Made by a program: the position numbers and the translations under genes
Shown here: positions 38,021-44,838 of the stretch, in pieces
Position numbering within the stretch: position 1 is the stretch's first letter
How the letters are laid out: the number at the start of each line of letters is the position of its first letter
NCBI GenBank assembly: GCA_963734635.1
Contig: CAVTIA010000003.1
Coordinates: 1,054,001-1,118,000 of the forward strand
Reading direction: 5' to 3'
DNA from: DATCJA01 sp963734635
Lineage (GTDB): Bacteria; Acidobacteriota; Vicinamibacteria; Vicinamibacterales; UBA2999
Length of the DNA: 64,000 nucleotides
Notes under the pieces: generated by a model
The model's database searches: none
Seen by the model: the letters and a program-made list of their open reading frames with translations, nothing else
Told to the model about the DNA's origin: nothing

Positions 38021-38428
38021 ATGTCGACTCTCCTTGCTTTGCAGGAAGCCACGCTGTGGTTTGCCGTATTCATCGCAGCCGCGCTGTTCGCCTGCCTGCT
38101 GATTCCGTACCTCTTCGAGGAGGGGTGGCGCGGAAAAGTCGACCTCGGGCCGCGCTTCCCAATAGGCGCTGGCGACGTCCATCCTGGCTACCGTGGGAAT
38201 CCGACGCCGGGAGAACCCGTTCCGCAAGCGCTTCCACATCGCGCGATGCTGTCGCTCAGATCGTTTCACCTCGTTCTTATCGCGCTATCGATTGCTCTGG
38301 CTTCGGGAACCGGCGTATGGGGGTTGTTCAATCACGAAGTCGTGCTCGGCGCAATGTCGCTGGGCGTGGCGATCGTGCTCATCGCATATGGGGGCTACTT
38401 CGTGAGCCAGGAAAAGAACTTGGAGTAG
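38021..38428 (+). CDS. small integral membrane protein, function unknown
   Basis: A protein of 135 residues behind GGGGAGG. It has three hydrophobic segments: LWFAVFIAAALFACLLIPYL, HLVLIALSIALASGTGVWG and LGVAIVLIAYGGYFVS. The middle loop is Pro/Gly-rich (VHPGYRGNPTPGEPVPQ). No family is recognised. The gene at 38465 follows after 36 bases and may be cotranscribed. Confidence 0.6.
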   Translation: MSTLLALQEATLWFAVFIAAALFACLLIPYLFEEGWRGKVDLGPRFPIGAGDVHPGYRGNPTPGEPVPQALPHRAMLSLRSFHLVLIALSIALASGTGVWGLFNHEVVLGAMSLGVAIVLIAYGGYFVSQEKNLE

Positions 38429-38464
38429 CAGGATAGGACCTACCCTGAATTCAAGAGGTGCCCA

Positions 38465-38752
38465 GTGTTTGCCGTGATTCGCCACTATCACTTCGACAAG
38501 AAGGACAGCGCTGAAATCGATCGTGCCATACACCAGGAATTCGTTCCGATTATGCGGAAGGCTAAGGGATTCCATCACTACTACTGGCTCGATACCGGCG
38601 AAGGGGAAGGCGCCTCGTTCGGCGTCTTCGAGGACAAGGCTGGCGCGGACGAATCGGTCCGTTTAGCGTCCGACTACGTAACGCGAGCATCTCTGAAGCT
38701 GCTGACGCAGAAACCGGAGATCATCGAAGGCGCCGTCGCGGCCAACGACTGA
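38465..38752 (+). CDS. ABM-like dimeric alpha/beta-barrel protein
   Basis: A protein of 95 residues from GTG 38465 (AGAGG upstream). It has the ferredoxin-like pattern of antibiotic-biosynthesis-monooxygenase relatives: a first strand FAVIRHYHFD, a helix ending EFVPIMRKAKGF, a strand HHYYWLDTG, then SFGVFEDKAGADESVRLASD. Members are often small oxygenases or stress proteins of unclear role. A similar protein is at 56706. The retron-like locus begins about 440 bases downstream on the same strand. Confidence 0.75.
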   Translation: MFAVIRHYHFDKKDSAEIDRAIHQEFVPIMRKAKGFHHYYWLDTGEGEGASFGVFEDKAGADESVRLASDYVTRASLKLLTQKPEIIEGAVAAND

Positions 38753-38829
38753 TGGATATACGGTGAGAGCTTCGTTCGTGGTGGTGGAGTCTCCCCTAAC
38801 CGCCGACCCGACTGGCCGGCCAAGCCTCG

Positions 38830-38913
38830 TTCCGACCCCGTAACGCGCTTCAGCTCCTCGAGCCAGTTTCGGACCACGACGATCTGCGGTGGCGCCGACT
38901 TCTTGGCGATTTC
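38830..38913 (-). pseudogene. fragment resembling the C-terminal tail of a PD40 kinase
   Basis: The minus-strand translation reads EIAKKSAPPQIVVVRNWLEELKRV. A tail of the type PQIxVVLNWFEELKRxV ends many kinase-plus-propeller proteins in this group, as the decayed gene at 34736-37439 ends with a comparable NW motif. Nothing upstream on this strand continues the protein, so this is a remnant or chance. It lies inside the region between the ABM gene and the reverse transcriptase. Confidence 0.35.
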
Positions 38914-38999
38914 ACTACCGGAGAGAAAGCAGGATCGGCGCACCCGTGCATCTGTTTGCAGCGCACCACTGATGGGTGCGCAAGGTTCGATCTGCCGTT

Positions 39000-39170
39000 G
39001 AATCGCCGGCGCTCTCGGTGCTACTATCTGCCCCGACTCATCGGGTAGATCTTGTGCCGTGCTTCGTGGCACGTGAAACAAATGTCAGAGAGTATGCTGC
39101 CTGACACAACGCACTCGACAGTTGGCTCATGCCTAAGCTGTCATCGCATTCGCATAAGGAGTACCGGTGA
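39000..39170 (+). ncRNA. candidate retron non-coding RNA (msr-msd) region
   Basis: Retron RNAs lie directly upstream of their reverse transcriptase. This stretch, ending 19 bases before it, contains several short inverted repeats: ATCTGCCCCGA with TCGGGTAGAT (about 39025-39050), GTGCC with GGCAC (39054-39072), TGTCAG with CTGACA (39083-39106), and GACAG with CTGTC (39117-39142). I could not identify the a1/a2 outer repeats or the priming guanosine with certainty. Boundaries are guesses. Confidence 0.3.
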
Positions 39171-39188
39171 GTCACTTCTTCTGGCTTG

Positions 39189-40970
39189 ATGCCTGCCCTC
39201 GCTTATCTCAAGGCTGCCGACTCTCGCGCCGACTTGGCCGAGTTGTTGAAGTTTAGGCCATCCGCACTCTCGTTCATTCTCTTTAAGCTTCCGCCGACCG
39301 CAAGGTACCGGACGTTCGACATAGCCAAACGGAAACCGGCGGGTCCAGAACCATCAAGGCACCGCGCGAAGGCCTGAAACTCCTTCAGCGTCGTCTCTCC
39401 GATCTCCTTCAGGACTGCGTCGACGAAATCAACGAGGCGAACAAGCGTAAGGATCGTTCGGCGCACGGCTTCAAGCGTGGGAAATCGATCGTCACGAACG
39501 CCCGCCAGCACCGTCATCGGCGATGGATGTTCAACCTCGACCTGGAGGACTTCTTTCCGTCGATCAACTTCGGACGGGGTCATGGGCTTCTTCGATCAAG
39601 AACCAACGACTTCGTTTTGAACAAGGATGTGGCTACGACGATCGCCCAGATCGCGTGTGTCGACGGCGCGCTCCCACAAGGCAGCCCCATGCTCGCCGGT
39701 CATCTCCAACCTGATCGCCAGCATCCTCGATATTCGACTAGTCCCTCGCTCCGAGGCTGCCGATTGCACGTACTCGCGCTACGCCGATGACTTGACGTTC
39801 TCGACCAACAAGAAGACGTTCCCGCCGGAGATCGCCAGCGTCATCACGGGCTCTCCTCAATTCGTGGCGAACCGAGCGACAAGCTGCATGAGATCATCCA
39901 GCGCGCCGGGTTCAGCATCAATGGTTCGAAAACTCACATGATGTATCGCAACTCCCGCCAGGGTGTGACGGGCCTGGTGGTGAACCGCAAGATCAATGTC
40001 CGAGCCGAGTACCGCCGCAGGGTCAGGGCCATGGTGCATCGATTGATTCGAACTGGTTCCTTCGATGTCCTCAGGCCGAAGCAGGAGGCCGGAACGATCG
40101 TACTCGAGACACGGCCGGGACGTCTAAACGAGTTGCACGGCATGCTCGGCTTCATCGACGGCATCGACGTGTTCAATGACGATCGAAATCCTCACGACGT
40201 AACGGACGGGCTGGAGAAGAAGGAGAACGCGTACCGTCGGTTCCTTCTATACAGCCAGTTCTACGCGGCTCCAGCTCCGGTGATCGTGTGCGAGGGCGAC
40301 ACCGACAACGTTTACCTGACGCACGCGATCCGCAGCCTCGCGGCGCAGTACCCAGAGCTGGCAGAGATCAAGAAGGGCGGCAAGATCCAGTTCAAGGTCA
40401 GGCTGTACAAGTATCCTCGAACGAGCACGGCCCGCATTCTCGGACTGCACGATGGCGGAACCGGAGGGCTGAAGCAACTCATATTCGCCTACCGCGACGA
40501 GACTGCCGAATTCACGGCACCCGGTGGGTTGAGGGAGCCGGTGGTGATCCTCTTCGACAACGACTCGGGCGCGAGCGCCGTTCAGTCAGCAGTGAAGCAG
40601 ATCACCAAGCAGCCGGCCACGCCACCCTTTCTTCCGGGTGGTGAAGAACCTTTACGCGGTGCCGACTCCGCTTCCGCACGGGGCGAATGAGTCGAAGATC
40701 GAGGACTTCTTTGAGGCCGCCACAAAGGCGATTCCCTACAACGGCAAGACGTTTCATGACGGGCCTGGTTTCGACAGCGCCAAGCACATCAGCAAGCAGA
40801 TTTTTGCCCATCGTGTCGTCAGGCCGAACGCGTCGACGATCAACTTCGACGGATTCAAGCCGCTGCTCAATAATCTGGTAGCCGTGATCAAGGCGCACAA
40901 GGCATCGCTGCCGCCGAACCCGCCTGCGCCGGCCGCGCCACCCTCGGCGCCAGGGCAGGCAGCGCCTTGA
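39189..40970 (+). CDS. retron-type reverse transcriptase fused to a TOPRIM domain (Ec67/Eco2-like), four frameshifts
   Basis: ATG 39189 gives an opening typical of retron RTs (LLKFRPSALSFILFKLP). Joining frames at about 39335 (missing A), 39688 (extra base), 39868 (missing G) and 40632 (extra T) gives about 594 residues, close to the Ec67 enzyme. Visible marks: the retron NAxxH motif (NARQH, 39497-39511), LDLEDFFPSI, LPQGSPCSPVISNL, the catalytic YADD (39780-39791) and the retron VTG motif (39965-39973). The C-terminal third has TOPRIM features: VCEGDTDNVYL (about residue 368) and LFDNDSG (about 456). In Retron-Eco2 such a fused TOPRIM is the toxic effector. A TIR gene follows. Confidence 0.8.
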
Positions 40971-41045
40971 CGAGTCGATCTGTTCGCACGGGCTGGCTAT
41001 GGCCTAAGTCCGTTTCAGCCTTGCGGCGCGTAGAATACGGCTGAG

Positions 41046-41605
41046 ATGGCCGACCTCGCGCGGACCTTCGTGAGCTTCAGCAGCACCGACATCCGGTACA
41101 CTACCGGACGATGATGATGTGGAACGCGAACGAACATATCGATTTCAGGTTCGCAGACTTCCAGCTAGACGAGGCGATCAACTCGGAGAATCCCTCGTAC
41201 ATCAAGTCGGTTCTGCGGAACAAGATCCGCCGAGTCGACACCTTCACTCTCCTGATTGGTAAGGACACCTACCAGAAGACCGTGTTCGTGAAGGCGGAAG
41301 TCGAAATCGCCATCGAGAAGGGCTGCAGGTTGCTCGGGGTCAACCTGAACGACTGCCGGTTCAAGGATGCGTGGTGTCCGGCGTTCTTCGCCAACAAGGG
41401 CGCGATGTTCATACCGTTTTCATCCCGAATCGTCGCCGAGGCACTGACCTGGAACAAGCCGACGCCCAATCCCTCGCTCCCAGACGACTGGCACTACCCG
41501 GATCAAACATACACCCAGCTTGGGTACCAGCTCGTAGGTGATACGGCGGTTCTGCCGCCGCCGCCGAACCCGTTCAAGACGGGCACGCCACCGTGGGCGA
41601 AATGA
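41046..41605 (+). CDS. TIR-like (DUF1863/ThsB-type) protein, one frameshift near the start
   Basis: From ATG 41046 the sequence reads MADLARTFVSFSSTDIRYY, but TACACTACC at 41093-41101 has two extra bases; removing them joins the frame to RTMMMWNANEHIDFRFADFQ and on to the stop at 41605, about 185 residues. The pattern (FVSFSS.D, FADFQLDEAINSEN, FTLLIGKDT, AEVEIAIEKGCRLLGVNLN) is that of MTH538 TIR-like proteins, with Glu in the AEVEIAIEKG helix as the likely catalytic residue. ThsB-type proteins make cyclic ADP-ribose signals from NAD. It lies 75 bases after the RT-TOPRIM gene on the same strand. Confidence 0.78.
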
Positions 41606-42034
41606 CGAGGATTGCCTAAGATTAGAGTTCGCTCTGACCCAAACCTGGGTCAGCGAAACCGAGCGCGGATTTCCTCGATGGCAGCCTACACCATCTTCAT
41701 CGGAGATGCTGGTCGTGAATCCACGTCAGCGCCGGTCCATTCATCCGTGGCGGCCGCCAGTTGACGGAGAACTTCGTCGGGCAAGAGGTCTCGACGCCGC
41801 TGGAAAATCGCCACCACAGTTGTAAATATATGTCGCGCGCGAGTCCACGGAATTCCCGAGTCTCCTGGCGACAGCGACTCCGATTGCGCCAGTCCTAAAC
41901 TCGGAGTCGCAACCATGACGTGGATCGCTTTGGCACTTGGCGGCGCGCTTGGCTCCTGCATCCGGCGGTCGCAGTCTGAGCGTGGCAACTGGAATGGAAT
42001 CAATTAGCAAAGGGCGTCTCCACCGGGATGCCCG
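41606..42034. other. intergenic region, no supported gene
   Basis: The only protein-like run is on the minus strand near 41690-41840 (IFTTVVAIFQRRRDLLPDEV then LRQLAAATDEW), which has no start codon or family. Near 41983-42001 is CAACTGGAATGGAATCAA, an 18-base string repeated at 12327-12344. Confidence 0.35.
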
Positions 42035-42370
42035 CGCGCGCGATTCGAGCAAGGCGGAGCTAGCCTTCCGTCGATCATCGCCCTTCTGGCCGAGCGCCAA
42101 AAGGAACGGGACACCCTCGTCTCGGAAATTGGGTCGGCAGAGACGCTCGAATCAGATCCGCGTCAATCGCGAAGCCGTGAAGCTAAGGTTCAGCAGGCGG
42201 TTGCGGACTGGCGCGAGTTGCTGAGCGGGTCGGTCACGGACGGGCGGCAGTTGCTGCGGAAAGTATTGGAGGCACCGCTACGATTCACGCCTGACGGCAA
42301 GACCTACCGGTTCACTGCACCGGTGGCGACGGGCAAGTTGATCGCGGGGGCGGTGCTGCTACCAAGGAAG
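42035..42370 (+). pseudogene. serine recombinase C-terminal remnant
   Basis: A continuous frame reads ARFEQGGASLPSIIALLAER, then QKERDTLVSEIGSAETL and WRELLSGSVTDGRQLLRKVL, then LRFTPDGKTYRFTAPVATG and LIAGAVLLP. This is the coiled-coil and C-terminal end of large serine recombinases of the kind common in soil bacteria. The catalytic N-terminal two-thirds are missing. The end runs directly into the tRNA-Glu-derived repeat at 42370. It supports past insertion by a mobile element next to the tRNA. Confidence 0.7.
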
Positions 42371-42575
42371 CGTCCCCACCGGGATTCGGGACTGGACGCG
42401 TTGTGCGAGAGCACCACGCGAAGTTCAGACAAGGGATTCGGTGCGTTGCGCGCGAGTGCAACGCACCAGGTGCGCACGTTGGGATTCGTGCCCATTCGCG
42501 TCGAGCGATAGCGAGAGGCGATGTGCCTGAAACTCGGTGGTGGACGCGCATCGCCCGAAGGGCGATGGCGTCCCC
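42370..42575. repeat. array of GGGATTCG-headed hairpin units abutting tRNA-Glu
   Basis: 42370-42388 repeats the 19-base tRNA-Glu 3' end. After it, GGGATTCG recurs at 42381, 42435, 42481 and 42580, each time followed by a hairpin: CGCGTTGTGC/GCACCACGCG, GTGCGTTGC/GCAACGCAC (perfect 9 bp), and CATCGCCC/GGGCGATG. The last unit ends in the tRNA itself. The third unit (42481-42575) matches 33458-33554. The units look derived from the tRNA end. Confidence 0.7.
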
Positions 42576-42641
42576 ACCGGGATTCGAACCCGGGTTTCAG
42601 CCTTGAAAGGGCCGCGTCCTAGGCCTCTGGACGATGGGGAC
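42566..42641 (-). tRNA. tRNA-Glu (anticodon UUC)
   Basis: The minus strand from 42641 folds as a full 76-base tRNA. The acceptor stem GTCCCCA pairs with TGGGGAC, the discriminator base is G and the 3' CCA is encoded (42566-42568 on the plus strand). The anticodon arm GGCCC-TTTC-AAGG places TTC in the loop, specifying glutamate. The T arm has CCCGG-GTTCGAAT-CCCGG. Its 3' end faces the accessory region to the left. Confidence 0.95.
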
Positions 42642-42736
42642 GTAGAAGAGGTCCGGCAGTAGGTCGCCGGACAGGCCATTGTGACATACCGTCTGTGACG
42701 AGGCACAAAGCACAAGTCACAAGGCAGTCACGAAAC

Positions 42737-43086
42737 TCAGTCGGGCGGGAATACTGTGAATCCCTCGCGCCGCGGCGAGACTGCAGCGCATCGACCGCAC
42801 GGAGCGGGTGCTGCGCCAGCAGCCGTATCGCACGCGTCCGAACGCCTTCTACCGGGAGAACTTCGCGTGTCTGCGACCGTGCCTCGCGAAGTCGCTCCAT
42901 CGCTTCGCTCGCTTCGTCGCGCGAGGCACGCTTCTCACGCACCGCTCGCACCACTGCCGACCGGCATTCCACCGGCGTCGTCCACCAGATCGCCGGAGTC
43001 GGGTCACGATCGAAAGCCTCGATCAACTGATCGGAGTGCGCGTTAGTGAGTAACGCCGTGACAAGCGCCGAGCTGTCCCGGAACAT
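42737..43086 (-). pseudogene. vapC: VapC-type PIN toxin with an internal deletion
   Basis: From ATG 43086: MFRDSSALVTALLTNAHS carries the first catalytic Asp of PIN ribonucleases, and WWTTPVECRSAVVRAVREK carries the conserved Glu. It proceeds to RAVDALQ, where the third acidic pair is expected shortly after. Instead the sequence jumps to PRREGFTVFPPD, the family's usual ending, in another frame. About 25-30 codons containing the last catalytic acids are missing, so the toxin should be inactive. Without the frame change the frame runs on to 42619 over the tRNA. The antitoxin gene lies 10 bases upstream and is intact. Confidence 0.75.
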
Positions 43087-43096
43087 CGGTCCAGAG

Positions 43097-43387
43097 TCAC
43101 TGTCCTTTGCCGCGTTCCGCAAGTAGTGCCTCGAGCGCCGCGGCGCCTGCATCAGGCCGGCTCTTGGGCGCACCCAGTTTCTTGCGCGGGCCGGAAGCGG
43201 GCCGCAGGATTCCCGCGCGGATCAGCCGTTCCTCGCGCGTCGCCCGACTCTCGTCCGCGTCCAGCGGCACGAGCCGGGCCACGGGAATCCCGCGCTCGGT
43301 GATGACGACTTCGCCACCGCTCTTCACCTGGCGCAGGTACTCGCTCAGCTTCGCCTTGATCTGGGCGACATTGGCTGTGTGGCGCAT
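43097..43387 (-). CDS. vapB: Phd/YefM-type antitoxin of a VapBC pair
   Basis: A protein of 96 residues from ATG 43387; the frame extends further upstream without protein character. MRHTANVAQIKAKLSEYLRQ with GGEVVITERGIPVARLVPLD is the Phd/VapB DNA-binding domain; the C-terminal part (RLIRAGILRP, GAAALEALLAERG) wraps the toxin. Antitoxins of this type repress their own promoter. The paired toxin downstream is damaged by deletion, leaving an orphan antitoxin. Confidence 0.9.
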   Translation of the reverse strand: MRHTANVAQIKAKLSEYLRQVKSGGEVVITERGIPVARLVPLDADESRATREERLIRAGILRPASGPRKKLGAPKSRPDAGAAALEALLAERGKGQ

Positions 43388-43434
43388 GTGACCATTATGG
43401 TCACGAGGACCGAATCGGCGTAAACGTGTCCTGG

Positions 43435-43552
43435 CGCGCAGGCTGAAGTGTGTCATCTCGCGCAGGCTCAAGCCTGCGCGCTACGTAGAGCAGCTGGGTC
43501 CGGCTAAAGCCGGACACTACGTACGACTGCTACTACCACGTACGACTGCTAC
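43435..43552. repeat. REP-like hairpins and a 15-base tandem repeat
   Basis: GCGCAGGCT-CA-AGCCTGCGC (43460-43479) is a perfect 9-bp hairpin followed by GCTAC; a half copy precedes it at 43435. A second kind, GTCCGGCT-AA-AGCCGGAC, is at 43498-43515. ACGTACGACTGCTAC then occurs twice (43519-43533 and 43538-43552). The first hairpin also occurs at 55703 and 60723. All lie between convergent or tandem genes. Confidence 0.75.
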
Positions 43553-44013
43553 CAATATCCGATCATCCGACCTGCGCCCACCGCCATCAGCCAGCTCGCC
43601 AATGAGAGCCCGCCCATCAGCGCCAGCTGACGGCTTTCGTGCGGGTGCAGCTCCCGCTCTCGTGTCGCACGCCAGGCTGGCAAGCGGCTGATGATCCCGA
43701 CGTTCAGCAGGCCCAGAAATATCGCCGGGAACTTGAGCAGAAGAAATGGGTTGCCGACATATTCCGTGGCGTTCGTGCAAATCATCGGCACCCCAGTGAC
43801 GACCGCCAGGACAAACCCCGTTTTCGCGACTGGAACGGTGACGTGAGCCAGAGACGCAATCGGCACCCGCCTGGTGACGTGGAGCAGCCGTAAGTCGAGC
43901 ACCGTGATGGAACCAAAGAGGGTGGAGATGCCGAGGATGTGACCGAGGTTGAGGATGCCGTAGGTCCAGACACCAGAACCGCGCACCAGCTCACCGAGCA
44001 TGGATGCTTCCAT
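43549..44013 (-). CDS. DUF6644-type integral membrane protein, third copy
   Basis: ATG 44013 gives 154 residues beginning MEASMLGELVRGSGVWT; in-frame codons continue up to 44091 through low-complexity repeat sequence, so the true start may be a few codons upstream (CTG or TTG before RDLLAWMEAS). Key features match the copies at 19209 and 19762: LGHILGISTLFGSITVLD with His in the first helix, DLRLLHVTRRVP, and a last helix ending GRMIGYW. The DUF6152 gene lies upstream on the same strand, separated by repeats. Confidence 0.8.
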   Translation of the reverse strand: MEASMLGELVRGSGVWTYGILNLGHILGISTLFGSITVLDLRLLHVTRRVPIASLAHVTVPVAKTGFVLAVVTGVPMICTNATEYVGNPFLLLKFPAIFLGLLNVGIISRLPAWRATRERELHPHESRQLALMGGLSLASWLMAVGAGRMIGYW

Positions 44014-44039
44014 CCATGCCAACAGGTCGCGCGTCAGTT

Positions 44040-44150
44040 GGGGATCGGGGATCAGGGATCGGGGACCAGGAATCCGGAGAAACCAGGGCACGAGACCGGG
44101 GGCAGTCTGGCCCCCGATCCCGGATCCCGGATCCCGGATCCCGTATCAAG
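44040..44150. repeat. GGATC-based low-complexity tandem and inverted repeats
   Basis: GGGATC-type hexamers to heptamers repeat in one orientation (44041-44066, GGGGATC) and in the other (44112-44144, GATCCCG). The two halves can pair into a long imperfect hairpin. It separates the DUF6152 and DUF6644 genes and distorts the apparent N-terminus of the latter. Confidence 0.7.
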
Positions 44151-44152
44151 TT

Positions 44153-44533
44153 TCAGTGGCGATCGCCGTACACTGCGAACGTACGGTTGTTCCACTGCAC
44201 GGCCTCGGTCTTCATCTCGAAACGATTGGCGGTCGTATTCCGATGGCCGCGCACGGTCACGGTCGCGCCTAGTGGGATGATCCCCTCTTTCAGTCCGGCG
44301 CCAGAGGTGCGAGCCGGTGGCGCCATCGTAATGTCCCACACCTGGCCGTCAGCCGTCTTGATTTTCATCGTCGCGTGCGGGCCCGCCAGACTCACTGGCG
44401 CCGCGAGCGTGCCCGTCAGCGTGGTTTCCTCCGAGGCCTGGCCGCCCCACCCGTGATGAGCGACGACGGGAATAGAGAAGATCGCGAGCACGGCGAGAAG
44501 AGTGAGAGAAAGCCTGATGGAGTGCTTCAGCAT
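44153..44533 (-). CDS. DUF6152-type exported protein
   Basis: A protein of 126 residues from ATG 44533, preceded by GGAGGG. The signal peptide (LTLLAVLAIFSIPVVA) ends directly before HHGWGGQ, the family hallmark. LTGTLAAPVSLAGPHATMK and VWDITMAPPARTSG follow the DUF6152 plan, though the usual NPH is changed to GPH. It is the most diverged of the three copies in the window and is paired with a DUF6644 gene instead of the DFSGNW-type gene. It is divergent from the haem propeller gene at 44839. Confidence 0.82.
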   Translation of the reverse strand: MLKHSIRLSLTLLAVLAIFSIPVVAHHGWGGQASEETTLTGTLAAPVSLAGPHATMKIKTADGQVWDITMAPPARTSGAGLKEGIIPLGATVTVRGHRNTTANRFEMKTEAVQWNNRTFAVYGDRH

Positions 44534-44838
44534 GAGGTGCCCTCCGTTAATCAACACAACCCAGCCGGGCCAAACGACCCGGTTTGCATCTTCGACCGAT
44601 TGTAGCCGAAATCCCCAATAGACAGCACTGTGAAACGTTGTGTATTCTCGGCGGCGTAGATCATTGTGATTTCAGGAGTTACGGGCAACTACCTGGGCAA
44701 TTCATGCATTCGTGACTATTTAGCAATTACCGAATGGGGTTCTCGCGGTTTGTGACTCTTGGTTTCGGTTCGTGGTTCCAGGTGTCGACCAATCACGAAT
44801 CACAAATCATGATTCACCAATCTACTAAGTGAGGATGT

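Noticed and set aside
42370..42575. CRISPR-like array of GGGATTCG units
   Set aside because: Only an 8-base head is shared, spacing is irregular (54, 46, 99 bases), and there are no cas genes; the units match the tRNA end instead.
42425..42715. 96-codon minus-strand frame over the tRNA
   Set aside because: It is the translation of tRNA-Glu and repeat sequence (ETRVRIPVGTPS is a usual artefact of tRNA translation).
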